From assembly GCA_029983505.1 (NCBI GenBank), contig JASBZK010000012.1, forward strand, positions 1 through 51,503: DNA of 51,503 nt, given 5' to 3'. The notes under the pieces were generated by a model. That model did not search any database and was not told where the DNA came from. It worked only from the letters and a program-made list of their open reading frames with translations. The position numbers and the translations under genes are program-made. Positions 35,009-43,343 of the stretch are shown here, one piece after another. How positions within the stretch are numbered: the stretch's first letter is position 1; each line of letters opens with the position of its first letter. The DNA is from Porphyromonas sp. GTDB taxonomy: Bacteria; Bacteroidota; Bacteroidia; Bacteroidales; Porphyromonadaceae.

Positions 35009-35100
35009 TTTTGGTACGTACCCGGAGGGAGCGGCGTACGGACCAAAAATGTCTCCCCGGTCTGTACCAAAATATATTTTTGGTCTGTACCTCGCGAGGT
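35009..35100. repeat. Dispersed-repeat cluster G between deoC and aroA
   Basis: Units are TTTTGGTACGTACCCGG (35009-35025), GTACGGACCAAAA (35036-35048), CGGTCTGTACC (35058-35068) and TTTTTGGTCTGTACCTC (35077-35093). CCAAAA-TATAT-TTTTGG and GGACC/GGTCT pairings give hairpins with U-tracts, so it may terminate deoC transcripts. It is followed directly by parS site 2. Confidence 0.75.
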
Positions 35101-35137
35101 GCCAAGTGCGACCGAACTGTCGTCGAAAACCGATATT

Positions 35138-35153
35138 TGTTTCACGTGAAACA
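35138..35153. other. parS site 2 overlapping the aroA start
   Basis: A second copy of TGTTTCACGTGAAACA, identical to site 1 and 3.9 kb away. The GTG in its centre (35146-35148) is the most likely aroA start codon, so ParB binding here would cover the translation start and the promoter-proximal DNA. Confidence 0.9.
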
Positions 35154-36447
35154 CCACATTCTTCAAATCCCCAAGTGGAATAAAGAATCACACTTGAGAG
35201 AAGCCTACAATGTCCCGGCGAGCAAGTCCATACTCGCCCGGGATATTGTGCTTCTTCATCGCGGAGGAATGGGTGTGGATGAGATTCGGAGACGGTTGGG
35301 CACACACCTCACTCCGGCGGATTTCTCCGGGGACGTGGAGACGCTTCTTTCGGCACTCGGAGATCCGTGGGTGCATGACTGTGGGGAGAGCGGGACGGCG
35401 CTGCGGTTTCTCACCGCTTATTTCGCGAGACAGGAGGGAAGGCACGTGATAAAAGGTGCCTCTCGCCTCAGTGAGCGTCCTATGAGAGGATTCATAGAAG
35501 TATTGGAAGCGTCGGGCGTGGAGTTTGAGTTTCCGGCTTCGGCATACGCCGCACCGTTTGTCCTAACCAACCGCAGCGGCTCCCCCGAGTATCCCCCCGT
35601 AATCGACGCGCGTGATTTCCCTTCGAGTCAGTATGTCTCCGCCCTACTTCTCTCGGGCTGCACGTCGCAAATCGTCTTGGGCGAAAATTTTCAGTCCAAG
35701 GGCTACCTCGACCTCACCCTTAGGGCGCTGGAGCGGTTCGGCATCCCGGTTAAGGTCTCGGGGCAGACGGTCCAAATCACCGATGAGGACGCCACCCCGA
35801 AGGTAGGCGCGTTCGACCTCAGAGGCATCGGCGACTGGAGCAGTGCGTGGTTCCTCATCGAGCACCTCCTCCTACAGCCCACGCTCGAAGGAATAAGCGT
35901 GAAGGGACTAATGGCAAACTCCGGTCAGCCCGACGAAGTGCTCTTTCACAGGCTTGAAAACCGCTTCGGACTAACCGTGGAGGAGCGTCCGAATGGGCTC
36001 TATTTCCAAAAAAAACAGACTGAAGAGATCTCCCGAGAGGACGTCACGGTAGACATCTCTCAGGCTCCGGACGCTTTTCTTGCCCTCTCCTGTATCACAG
36101 CAGGTCTCGGCATACCCCTCCGTTGCACCGGCATATCGAACCTCCGCGGTAAAGAGTCGGACCGAATCTCGGCCTGTGCAAAAAATATTTTTCGGCTTGG
36201 CCTCGGCGAAGTCGAGATACAGACCGGCGAAGACGGCTTGGTACTAATCCCCCGGAAATCGCACACCGACAGAGCCGAAATCGACGGATCGGGCGACCAC
36301 CGCGTCGTGATGGGCTTCAGTGTCCTTGCTGCCTCACCCTACTTCCCCGGCACCGCCGTCGTCACGGATGCCGACGCCGTCGGCAAAAGTTTCCCCGGCT
36401 TCTGGTCCGAACTCTTCCCGAACACCGAACACCGAACTCATCCCTAA
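35146..36447 (+). CDS. aroA: 3-phosphoshikimate 1-carboxyvinyltransferase (EPSP synthase, AroA)
   Basis: It makes EPSP from shikimate-3-phosphate and PEP in chorismate synthesis. From GTG 35146 the protein has 433 residues. Motifs are PASKSILARD, CGESGTALRFLTAYFA, RLSERPMRGF, FPSSQYVSALLLSG, GDWSSAWFLIEHL, LRGKESDRI and GSGDHRVVMGFSVLA. The open frame extends to 34900 but that part is repeat and deoC antisense-like; GTG 35146 (or TTG 35137) gives the normal distance to the SKS motif. Both starts lie in or on parS site 2. Codons about 346-362 are encoded by a copy of the dispersed intergenic repeat. Confidence 0.88.
   Translation: MKHHILQIPKWNKESHLREAYNVPASKSILARDIVLLHRGGMGVDEIRRRLGTHLTPADFSGDVETLLSALGDPWVHDCGESGTALRFLTAYFARQEGRHVIKGASRLSERPMRGFIEVLEASGVEFEFPASAYAAPFVLTNRSGSPEYPPVIDARDFPSSQYVSALLLSGCTSQIVLGENFQSKGYLDLTLRALERFGIPVKVSGQTVQITDEDATPKVGAFDLRGIGDWSSAWFLIEHLLLQPTLEGISVKGLMANSGQPDEVLFHRLENRFGLTVEERPNGLYFQKKQTEEISREDVTVDISQAPDAFLALSCITAGLGIPLRCTGISNLRGKESDRISACAKNIFRLGLGEVEIQTGEDGLVLIPRKSHTDRAEIDGSGDHRVVMGFSVLAASPYFPGTAVVTDADAVGKSFPGFWSELFPNTEHRTHP
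36184..36229. repeat. Dispersed-repeat copy inside the aroA coding sequence
   Basis: TTTTTCGGCTTGGCCTCG (36188-36205) and CGAGATACAGACCGG (36213-36227) resemble an inverted pair of the intergenic element. It encodes about NIFRLGLGEVEIQTGEDG in frame, between the SDRI and GSGDHR motifs. Confidence 0.65.
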
Positions 36448-36450
36448 CCC

Positions 36451-38376
36451 ATGCACAAGACTTCGTTACGCATACTCCTTGTCCTCCTTACGCTGCTCTT
36501 AGGACTGCTTTTCGGCTGCGCCAACCGCGTCGCGCCGGACGGAGGTCCCTTTGACGACACGCCCCCGAGGTTGGTGTCGATGACCCCGGCAGTCGGCAGT
36601 CTTAATGTCAAAGAGCGGCGGTTCACGCTCACGTTCGACGAATACGTGACGCTCAAGGATATGAATAACAAAGTCATCATATCCCCGCCGCAGCTCACCC
36701 GACCCACCATCCTCTCCATAGGTAAGCGCGTCGTCGTCGAGCTGCAGGACACGCTCATACCGAATACTACGTACACCATCGACTTCACGGACGCTGTCGC
36801 GGACAATAACGAGTCGAACCCTCTCGAGAATTTCTCCGTAGCCTTTTCGACGGGAGACAAGATAGACACGATGGAGATCGCAGGGACTGTGCTAAGCGCG
36901 CGGAACCTTGAGCCGATGAACGGTATCATCGTGGGGATTCACCCCGGAGACTCGTCACTGAAGGCCTTTACGGACACCACTTTCCTGCGCGCCTCACGGA
37001 CGAGCGACCTGGCGCAGTTCGTCATCCGCAACATCGCCCAAGGGAGCTACCGGGTCTTCGCACTCAAGGAGGCGGACAATAACTACCGGTACGATTTCGG
37101 CACCGAAGGTATCGCCTTCCTCGACAGCGCAGTCACTACTTCATCCATCCCTGCCACAAGGAGCGACACCCTCCGCATAGACAGCCTCACGATAGACACC
37201 GTCAAGGTCGTAAAGTACACCCGGTACCTGCCGGACGACCTCGTGCTGCTGTACTCGGAACCGCACTCCTCCAAGCGCTTTATCTCCAAGAGAGAGAGAC
37301 CGGAAAAGGAGGTACTGAGGTTTACGTTTAACACCCTACCCGACTCCGGCTTCTCCATCGTCCCCATCGACTCACTCCCCAAGCCCGGCGGCAAATGGTT
37401 CGTCTCAGATGCCGACCGCGAGACGGGGATCCTGCAGCTTTTCCTTACGGATACCGTGGCAGAGCGTCATTCGCGCTTTGCCGTCACCTACCCCACGACC
37501 GACTCCCTCGACCTCCCCATTCAGAAGACGGACACCGTCACACTCAGAGTGCCGAGGGCCAAGCGTTCCAAGGAAGAAATAGCAGCCGACACCACCGCCC
37601 AAGGCAAGCCCAAGAGTCCGCTTACCCTCGCCTTTGAGCACAGGGGGACGGGCGGCATCCACGACTCCATCCTCTTCAAGACGTCGCTGCCCATCGACAC
37701 GGCGGCACTGAAGGCCATCCGCCTCTACAACGCCAATGACAGCATCCTCAAGGATCTGCCGTGGAGGGAGATCCGTCTGCTCCAAGGGCGGAGTACGGTG
37801 GGTCTCCTCGTCGCCGACCTCAAGTACGGCGCGCAGTACGAGATACAGGCCGACTCGGTACTCTTTAGGGACGTATACGGACACACTTTGGATCAAACGG
37901 TCGTCGATGCCTTCAAGACGGAGGAAAAAGACCAGTTCTCCACGCTCGAAGTGCAGGTGCATGGAGTCGAAGGTCCTTTCATAGGGGAGCTACTTGACAC
38001 CTCGGACAAAGTCATCACCACGGTATACAGCGACACGACACTCCTCCGCTTCAATGACTTGAAGCCGCAGAAGTACGGGTTCAGGCTCGTCGTGGATCGA
38101 AACGGCAACCACCGGTGGGATCCCGCCGACTTCAAGACGGGACGACAGCCCGAGCGCGTCTTCTATGCGCCCAAGACGTTTGAACTGATGAAAAACTGGG
38201 ACATCAAGGAGAATTTTTATCCCCTCTCCACGCCCATATTGAGGCAGAAGCCCAAGGAACTGATTCAGAATAAGCCCAAGGAGAAAAAGAAGGAAGACCG
38301 CAATAAGCAGCGCGAGCGTGAGCGCCGCGATCAGGCCAACCGTGAAGCCTCCGTCACTTCGCCCGTCCGTTTCTGA
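36451..38376 (+). CDS. Ig-like (Big_5/SbsA type) lipoprotein
   Basis: A 641-residue lipoprotein. The signal peptide ends at the lipobox LLFGC (about Cys25) and is followed by a bacterial Ig-like domain (DTPPRLVSMTPAVGSLNVKERRFTLTFDEYVTLKD...TYTIDFTDAVADNNESN). Later segments include a Cna-B-like carrier region (YRVFALKEADNNYRYDFGTEGIAFLDS) and the motif DLKPQKYGFRLVVDRNGNHRWDPADFKTGRQPERVFY. The C-terminus is highly charged (KPKEKKKEDRNKQRERERR). Such lipoproteins are common in Bacteroidota and of unknown function. It starts 3 bases after the aroA stop. Confidence 0.8.
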   Translation: MHKTSLRILLVLLTLLLGLLFGCANRVAPDGGPFDDTPPRLVSMTPAVGSLNVKERRFTLTFDEYVTLKDMNNKVIISPPQLTRPTILSIGKRVVVELQDTLIPNTTYTIDFTDAVADNNESNPLENFSVAFSTGDKIDTMEIAGTVLSARNLEPMNGIIVGIHPGDSSLKAFTDTTFLRASRTSDLAQFVIRNIAQGSYRVFALKEADNNYRYDFGTEGIAFLDSAVTTSSIPATRSDTLRIDSLTIDTVKVVKYTRYLPDDLVLLYSEPHSSKRFISKRERPEKEVLRFTFNTLPDSGFSIVPIDSLPKPGGKWFVSDADRETGILQLFLTDTVAERHSRFAVTYPTTDSLDLPIQKTDTVTLRVPRAKRSKEEIAADTTAQGKPKSPLTLAFEHRGTGGIHDSILFKTSLPIDTAALKAIRLYNANDSILKDLPWREIRLLQGRSTVGLLVADLKYGAQYEIQADSVLFRDVYGHTLDQTVVDAFKTEEKDQFSTLEVQVHGVEGPFIGELLDTSDKVITTVYSDTTLLRFNDLKPQKYGFRLVVDRNGNHRWDPADFKTGRQPERVFYAPKTFELMKNWDIKENFYPLSTPILRQKPKELIQNKPKEKKKEDRNKQRERERRDQANREASVTSPVRF

Positions 38377-38396
38377 CCTTGCTCCGGAGTGAGGAC

Positions 38397-38498
38397 AGGC
38401 ACAAAGGAGATACGGACCAAAAAACTTTTTTCGGTCCGAGTGAGATTATTCTCAGACACGTACCGAGACTCCGGCGAGATACAGTCCAAGATTTTTGG
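38397..38498. repeat. Dispersed-repeat cluster H upstream of pheS
   Basis: GGAGATACGGACCAAAAAA (38406-38424), TTTTTTCGGTCC (38426-38437), CAGACACGTACCGAGA (38453-38468) and GAGATACAGTCCAAG (38476-38490). The first two form a hairpin (GGACC and A-run with T-run and GGTCC) that could terminate the lipoprotein transcript. Confidence 0.75.
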
Positions 38499-38499
38499 G

Positions 38500-38513
38500 G
38501 CACCCCGGGGTGC
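38500..38513. promoter_or_regulatory. 14-bp perfect palindrome next to the pheS promoter
   Basis: GCACCCCGGGGTGC, preceded by TTTTTGGG and lying 5 bp upstream of the -33 TTTG. It could be an operator or part of a terminator read on the - strand. Confidence 0.5.
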
Positions 38514-38518
38514 ATTGG

Positions 38519-38550
38519 TTTGCAGATTTGGGGAAATTGGTGTAATTTCG
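38519..38550 (+). promoter_or_regulatory. Probable pheS promoter
   Basis: TTTG (38519-38522), 20-bp spacer, TAATTTCG (38543-38550), one base off TAnnTTTG. The leader to the pheS ATG is about 125 nt; no leader peptide rich in Phe was seen in it. Confidence 0.5.
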
Positions 38551-38681
38551 CGAAATAGGGGAGATTATCGGTAAAAATGTAAAAACAAGATTTTCCGGCA
38601 AAAAGAAATTTACTTCTCCGACGCGGGCAACCGCCAAACGGTCAATCCCACTTGGAGAAATCAAAGTCACAGGATAGCACA

Positions 38682-39716
38682 ATGATAAGAGAACAAATCG
38701 AAGCGCTCAAGGCGGAGATTTCCGCCCTCAGTCAGCCCGCGACGGCAGAAGAGTACGAAGCACTCCGCCTGAAATATACCAGCAAAAAAGGCGCCCTTAA
38801 CGAAGTCATCAAAGCCTTCAAAGAGGTGCTGGCGGAGGACAAGCGCGAAGTCGGCATGCTCGTCAATGACCTCAAGAAAGCGGTCGAAGAAAAGATGGAC
38901 GGCTTCAAAGCCGCCTTAGAGAGCTCCGCGCACTCTTCCAAGCTCGACAGCCTCGATCTCACCCGCACGCCGGAGCCTCTGCCCCTCGGCACCCGTCACC
39001 CGCTGAGTATCGTGCGCGACCAAGTCATCGACATCTTTGCGCGCCTCGGCTTCTCCGTGGCGGAAGGACCGGAGATAGAGGACGACTGGCACGTCTTTGA
39101 GGCGCTGAACTTCGCGCCCGACCACCCCGCCCGCGATATGCAGGACACGTTTTACGTGGGGCATAAGCCCGACGTCCTGCTCCGCACCCATACCTCGTCC
39201 GTGCAGGCACGCGTCATGGAGCAAAACCCCAATCCACCCATCCGCATCATCTGCCCCGGACGCGTCTACCGCAACGAGGCCATAAGCGCCCGCGCGCACT
39301 GCTTCTTCCACCAAGTGGAGGCGCTATACGTCGACGAACACGTGACGTTCCAAGACCTCAGACAGACGCTCCTCTACCTTGCGCAGGAGATGTTCGGCAA
39401 GGACACAAAGATCCGGCTCAGACCCTCGTACTTTCCTTTCACGGAGCCTTCTGCCGAAATGGATATCACCTGCAACATCTGCGGAGGCGAAGGGTGCGCC
39501 TTCTGTAAGCATACCGGCTGGGTGGAAATACTCGGCTGCGGTATGGTCGACCCCAATGTCCTCGAGGCTTGCGGCATAGACAGCAAGAAGTACAGCGGCT
39601 TCGCCATCGGCATGGGGATAGAGCGTATCACGAACCTCAAGTATCGGGTCGACGACCTCCGCCTCTTCTCGGAGAACGACCTCCGCTTCTTGAGCCAATT
39701 TGCTTCAGCAAGATGA
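38682..39716 (+). CDS. pheS: Phenylalanyl-tRNA synthetase alpha subunit (PheS)
   Basis: The catalytic alpha subunit of the alpha2beta2 enzyme, 344 residues. An N-terminal coiled coil (about residues 1-90) contacts tRNA. The class II core has motif 1 HPLSIVRDQVIDIFARLGFSVAEGPEIEDDWHVFEALNF, motif 2 ICPGRVYRNEAISARAHCFFHQVEALY and motif 3 GFAIGMGIERITNLKYRVDDLR. ATG 38682 was preferred to an upstream Met. pheT is not in the window. It overlaps nth by 4 bp. Confidence 0.95.
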   Translation: MIREQIEALKAEISALSQPATAEEYEALRLKYTSKKGALNEVIKAFKEVLAEDKREVGMLVNDLKKAVEEKMDGFKAALESSAHSSKLDSLDLTRTPEPLPLGTRHPLSIVRDQVIDIFARLGFSVAEGPEIEDDWHVFEALNFAPDHPARDMQDTFYVGHKPDVLLRTHTSSVQARVMEQNPNPPIRIICPGRVYRNEAISARAHCFFHQVEALYVDEHVTFQDLRQTLLYLAQEMFGKDTKIRLRPSYFPFTEPSAEMDITCNICGGEGCAFCKHTGWVEILGCGMVDPNVLEACGIDSKKYSGFAIGMGIERITNLKYRVDDLRLFSENDLRFLSQFASAR

Positions 39717-40456
39717 CAGGAAAAGAGCGGGCTTACAAGGCGTTTGAGTGGTTTCGCAGGGAGCGACCGGTAGTGGAGACAGAGCTTCACTACCGCACAC
39801 CCTTCGAGCTCGTCGTCGCCGTGGTCCTCTCAGCCCAGTGCACCGACGTGAGGGTGAATATGATCACACCCGGGCTCTTCAAGAGCTATCCCACGGCCGC
39901 TTTTATGAAAAATGCCCGTGAGGAAGATCTTTTTGACCTCATCCGCTCCGTCACCTACCCCAATAGTAAAGCGAGGCACCTCATAGCCCTCTCGAAGGTG
40001 ATTGACGAAGAGTACGGCGGAGAGGTGCCCAAGACTTTCGGGGAACTGATACGGCTCCCGGGGGTCGGCAGGAAGACTGCCAATGTCCTCCTCAGCGTAC
40101 TCTTCAAGGAGCCTACCATCGCCGTGGACACCCACGTCTATCGGGTCTCCAGACGCATCGGTCTCGTACCGCTCTCTGCCAATACGCCCGCCAAAGTGGA
40201 GCAGAAGCTCCTCAGTGTGGTGCCCGCGGAGTACTTGGACAACGCCCACCACTGGCTTCTCCTACACGGGCGCTACACCTGCACGGCACGCAAGCCCTCG
40301 TGCGAAACCTGCGGTCTCACGGACCTCTGCCGTTTTTTCGCAAAGAAAGCGCCCGGCGAGGACTCCTTTCCCAAGACGGCTCCGAAGAAACCGTCGACCC
40401 CAAAACCCGGTCTCACTCCACAAACTCCTAACCCCGGACTCCGAACTCCGAAATAA
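39713..40456 (+). CDS. nth: Endonuclease III (Nth)
   Basis: A bifunctional DNA glycosylase/AP lyase for oxidised pyrimidines. The helix-hairpin-helix with catalytic Lys is LPGVGRKTANVLLSVLF, the catalytic Asp is in IAVDTHVYRVSRRIG, and the iron-sulfur loop C-x6-C-x2-C-x5-C is CTARKPSCETCGLTDLC. The 247-residue length exceeds the usual about 211 because of a Pro/Lys-rich tail (KKAPGEDSFPKTAPKKPSTPKPG...). ATG 39713 overlaps the pheS stop. Confidence 0.94.
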   Translation: MTGKERAYKAFEWFRRERPVVETELHYRTPFELVVAVVLSAQCTDVRVNMITPGLFKSYPTAAFMKNAREEDLFDLIRSVTYPNSKARHLIALSKVIDEEYGGEVPKTFGELIRLPGVGRKTANVLLSVLFKEPTIAVDTHVYRVSRRIGLVPLSANTPAKVEQKLLSVVPAEYLDNAHHWLLLHGRYTCTARKPSCETCGLTDLCRFFAKKAPGEDSFPKTAPKKPSTPKPGLTPQTPNPGLRTPK

Positions 40457-40468
40457 TCACTTACAGCC

Positions 40469-41134
40469 ATGACCGACCGAAGATACACCATCCCGTACAT
40501 CCCGGTGCTCGATGCACTTGATCTCTCTTCCAACGAAATAATTATGGAAGACCGGGCACTCAGGCTCCCTGTAATGACGACCAATTGGCCGGACGAATAC
40601 CCCTATACGCCCATCACGTCGGTGGATCTCGCCTATGCGGACAACGGCTTCTACATCCGCTTTCGGTCGAGAGGCAAAGGTCTGAAAGCGCAGTTTTCCG
40701 AAGACGGAAGCCCGGTACACAAGGACAGTTGTGTGGAAGCATTTCTGAAGTTTCCGGATGCAGAGCGGTATTTCAACCTCGAGTTCAACTGCATCGGCAC
40801 GTCCGACTGCGGGTACCGCGTCTCCCGTGAAGATAATCTGCCTTTCACGCACCAGCAGTATGCCATGATAGACCGTGTCACGAGCGAAAGGCAGGGGATG
40901 CTCTTCGAGCGACCTCTGGGCATCCACGAGTTTGTCGTCTCGCTCAGAATCGACTACAAGCTCTTCGGACTGTCTTCGAGGGTCGAGCTTCCGGACTACA
41001 TCCTGGCGAATTTCTACAAATGCGGCGACGAGACCACAGTGCCGCACTTCGCCTCGTGGATGCCCGTGGATGCCCCCCACCCCGACTTCCACAGGCCTGA
41101 GAGCTTCCGGCCGCTGTACTTCGAGAAGCGGTAA
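40469..41134 (+). CDS. Carbohydrate-binding family 9-like protein
   Basis: A 221-residue beta-rich protein without an evident signal peptide. It resembles the CBM9-like module family of Bacteroidota: VDLAYADNGFYIRFRSRG...VHKDSCVEAFLKFPDAERYFNLEFNCIGTSDCGYR, and a C-terminal ILANFYKCGDETTVPHFASWMPVDAPHPDFHRPESFRPLYFEKR. These proteins are often annotated as carbohydrate-binding, yet the role of the stand-alone cytoplasmic-looking form is not known. It lies 12 bp after nth. Confidence 0.75.
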   Translation: MTDRRYTIPYIPVLDALDLSSNEIIMEDRALRLPVMTTNWPDEYPYTPITSVDLAYADNGFYIRFRSRGKGLKAQFSEDGSPVHKDSCVEAFLKFPDAERYFNLEFNCIGTSDCGYRVSREDNLPFTHQQYAMIDRVTSERQGMLFERPLGIHEFVVSLRIDYKLFGLSSRVELPDYILANFYKCGDETTVPHFASWMPVDAPHPDFHRPESFRPLYFEKR

Positions 41135-41138
41135 AATT

Positions 41139-41225
41139 TTTGCACAGACCGGGGCGATCTCGAGATACAGGCCGGTTTGCCCGCGAGGTACAGACCAAAA
41201 TGATCTTCCCGGTCTATGCAAGAAA
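41139..41225. repeat. Dispersed-repeat cluster I upstream of rnpB
   Basis: CACAGACCGG (41143-41152), CGAGATACAGGCCGG (41161-41175), CGAGGTACAGACCAAAA (41184-41200) and CGGTCTATGCA (41210-41220). AGACC and GGTCT near 41194-41215 pair as a short stem. Confidence 0.75.
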
Positions 41226-41232
41226 AAAGCGG

Positions 41233-41240
41233 TACCTTTG
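41233..41240 (+). promoter_or_regulatory. Probable rnpB promoter -7 box
   Basis: TACCTTTG fits TAnnTTTG about 28 bp before the predicted 5' end of RNase P RNA. The -33 half is weak. Confidence 0.5.
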
Positions 41241-41267
41241 CTCAGCAAAATAGCGCATACCATCAAA

Positions 41268-41641
41268 CGAAGAAGAGCAGAAGGGCTTGTCGCCGGCCTA
41301 TGAGGCGGGAGGAAAGTCCGGGCCGCACAGAGCGCCATGCTTCCTAACGGGAAGTCGCCGCGAGACGATTAAAGCGTAACAGAAAATAACCGCCACCTGA
41401 GTGTGGTAAGGGTGAAAATGCGGGGTAAGAGCCCGCGCGCCCCTGTGGCGACACAGGGACGGTACGCCGCATGGGCGGAAAGGTCATGTACACCGGCTAC
41501 AGTAGGGCGGCTCGTCCGACGCCGGGGGGTAGACCGATAGAGCCGGAGAGCGATCTCCGGAGTAGATAAATGGCAAGCACCGCACATCTCCTATGGGGAT
41601 ATACGGGACAGAACCCGGCTTACACACTATGCTCCTCTTCG
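41268..41641 (+). ncRNA. rnpB: RNase P RNA (bacterial type A)
   Basis: The catalytic RNA that removes tRNA 5' leaders. Conserved elements are GAGGAAAGTCCGGGC (CR-I, near 41309), ACAGAAAATAACCGCC (near 41380), GGTAAGAGCCCGC (near 41424) and the CR-V region AGATAAATGGCAAG and ACAGAACCCGGCTTAC (41565-41624). The P1 helix pairs 41268-41279 with 41630-41641 with one mismatch. A run of seven T follows at 41642-41648 and acts as terminator. Length about 374 nt is normal. Confidence 0.93.
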
Positions 41642-41715
41642 TTTTTTTATGATACCAAAAGAAGTCCGGACTCCTTTCTCCGCTCATCGTTAATCACCAA
41701 ACTGCCCGCAGCAGA

Positions 41716-43122
41716 ATGTCAGAGACCAAGAGCGCCCAAGAGCGCATCCGAGAGATACAGGCAGAGAGATCCCTTACGCCCAAGGTAGGATTCTTCGGGC
41801 GCGCCGCGCGCAGGGGTAAGTCATTCGCGGACTTCATCCGCAGCGAGATGTGGCGTCTGTACGAGTCGGAAGTGACGGGCGTGTGGGGCTTCTTCGTGCG
41901 GGTACTGCAGGTTCTCTACATCACGATCGTGGAGTTTGTCGGCGGTATGGTCTCCCAAAAGGCCAGCTCCCTCACTTACGTGACGCTACTGTCAATGGTG
42001 CCGCTCCTCGTGGTCTTGCTCAGCGTCGCTGCCGGTTTCGGACTCCAAGAGAGCGTACAGAGGCAGCTCTTCGAGTATTTCCCCGCGCAGCAGCAGGAGC
42101 TCACCCAGGCTTTCAACTTTGCCGAAGTCTACCTCAGCCAGATTCAATCTTCCGTCTTCATAGGCATCGGTGTCGGTATCCTCCTTTACGCCGTCTCCCT
42201 CCTCCTGATGAATATCGAGACGGTCTTCAATACCATTTGGCACATATCCAAGCCACGCTCCATCCCGACGCAGATCCTCACTTACCTTGCGACCTTCCTC
42301 GTGGTGCCGATCTTGGTCTCTCTCTCCGCCGGGCTTAACGTCGCCAATAGCTTCCTCTCGTCTGTCGAGATTATGGGCGCCAATATCTCGCTTACGCCCG
42401 TCACGACCGCGCTCACGGCCGTCGTACCGTACCTCGTCTGGATTTTCCTCTTTACCATCCTCTACCTTATGGTGCCCAATACGAGAGTGAGGTTCCTACC
42501 CGCACTCATCTCCGGTACCGTGGCAGGGATTGCTTTTCAGCTCTTCCAGCTGCTCTACATCTCCGGGCAGATCTGGGTCTCCAAATATAACTCGATCTAC
42601 GGGAGCTTCGCAGCGATTCCCCTTTTGATGCTCTTCACGAACTTCAGTTGGATGATATGCCTCTTCGGCGCTCAGCTCTGTTATTCGATCCAAAACGTAC
42701 GGAACTACGCCTTCAAGTCGGAGAGTCAGCGCGTCTCGCGGCGGTACAGGGACTTTGCGGCACTGGTCTTGATGAAACAAATCTGCCGGGCTTATGCCCG
42801 CGAAGGCACGCTCTACGACTCCGACCTTCTCTCCAAAGAGACCGCCTTGCCGCTCGTGGTCGTCGACGATACCCTCGACAAACTCATCTTTGCGAAGCTT
42901 CTGACGGCCCACCCGGAGCCCCAAAACCGTACCGTATACCTCCCGGCCATAGACCTGGATCAGATCACGGTCAGGAAAGTGCTCTCCTCCATGGACCGTC
43001 TCGGATCCGAAAACTTCCGCACCGACCTCTACGGCAAATACGCTCCCGAGTGGGCGCTTGTCCGCAAGCTCCGCCCCGGAAGTGCCGTCCCCGGAGGCGA
43101 CACCCTCCTCAAAGACTTATGA
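41716..43122 (+). CDS. YihY/BrkB-family inner-membrane protein
   Basis: A 468-residue integral membrane protein. About six membrane spans lie between residues 60 and 335, with the signature KASSLTYVTLLSMVPLLVVLLSVAAGFG and the conserved region YNSIYGSFAAIPLLMLFTNFSWMICLFGAQLCY. The C-terminal soluble part (about residues 350-468) looks like a winged-helix-type extension found in Bacteroidota members. The family was once called RNase BN but is not a nuclease; its real role is unknown. It overlaps the next small gene by 4 bp. Confidence 0.88.
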   Translation: MSETKSAQERIREIQAERSLTPKVGFFGRAARRGKSFADFIRSEMWRLYESEVTGVWGFFVRVLQVLYITIVEFVGGMVSQKASSLTYVTLLSMVPLLVVLLSVAAGFGLQESVQRQLFEYFPAQQQELTQAFNFAEVYLSQIQSSVFIGIGVGILLYAVSLLLMNIETVFNTIWHISKPRSIPTQILTYLATFLVVPILVSLSAGLNVANSFLSSVEIMGANISLTPVTTALTAVVPYLVWIFLFTILYLMVPNTRVRFLPALISGTVAGIAFQLFQLLYISGQIWVSKYNSIYGSFAAIPLLMLFTNFSWMICLFGAQLCYSIQNVRNYAFKSESQRVSRRYRDFAALVLMKQICRAYAREGTLYDSDLLSKETALPLVVVDDTLDKLIFAKLLTAHPEPQNRTVYLPAIDLDQITVRKVLSSMDRLGSENFRTDLYGKYAPEWALVRKLRPGSAVPGGDTLLKDL

Positions 43123-43343
43123 AAAATCCCCGAACCAAAGTCAAACAGGATCCCAAGACGGAACTCGTCGCGGTCTCTTTCTCTCCAAGCGAGAAAGCCC
43201 TCCTCGACACCTACATCCGCCGAAAGCGGCTCAAAAGCCGATCCGGATTCATCCGGCGCGTCGTCATGAACGCCGTCCTCGGCGACACCCGGGGCAATAA
43301 AGCCACACTCTTTGATCTTCCACCCGAAGAAGACCCCGTATGA
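43119..43343 (+). CDS. Small ribbon-helix-helix-like protein
   Basis: A 74-residue basic protein. Its predicted shape is a strand (ELVAVSFS) followed by two helices (PSEKALLDTYIRRKR and SRSGFIRRVVMNAVLG). This fits a CopG/Arc-type ribbon-helix-helix DNA-binding fold, but I infer it only from the pattern. It overlaps the YihY gene and tadA by 4 bp each, so the three are one translationally coupled operon. Confidence 0.6.
   Translation: MKNPRTKVKQDPKTELVAVSFSPSEKALLDTYIRRKRLKSRSGFIRRVVMNAVLGDTRGNKATLFDLPPEEDPV

Noticed and set aside
34900..35145. N-terminal extension of AroA
   Set aside because: It overlaps deoC and runs through the repeat cluster; EPSP synthases start shortly before the SKS motif.
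36420..40456. Similar C/A-rich 7-bp repeats at the 3' ends of aroA and nth
   Set aside because: Too short and degenerate to define a repeat family; noted only as the cause of Pro-rich tails.
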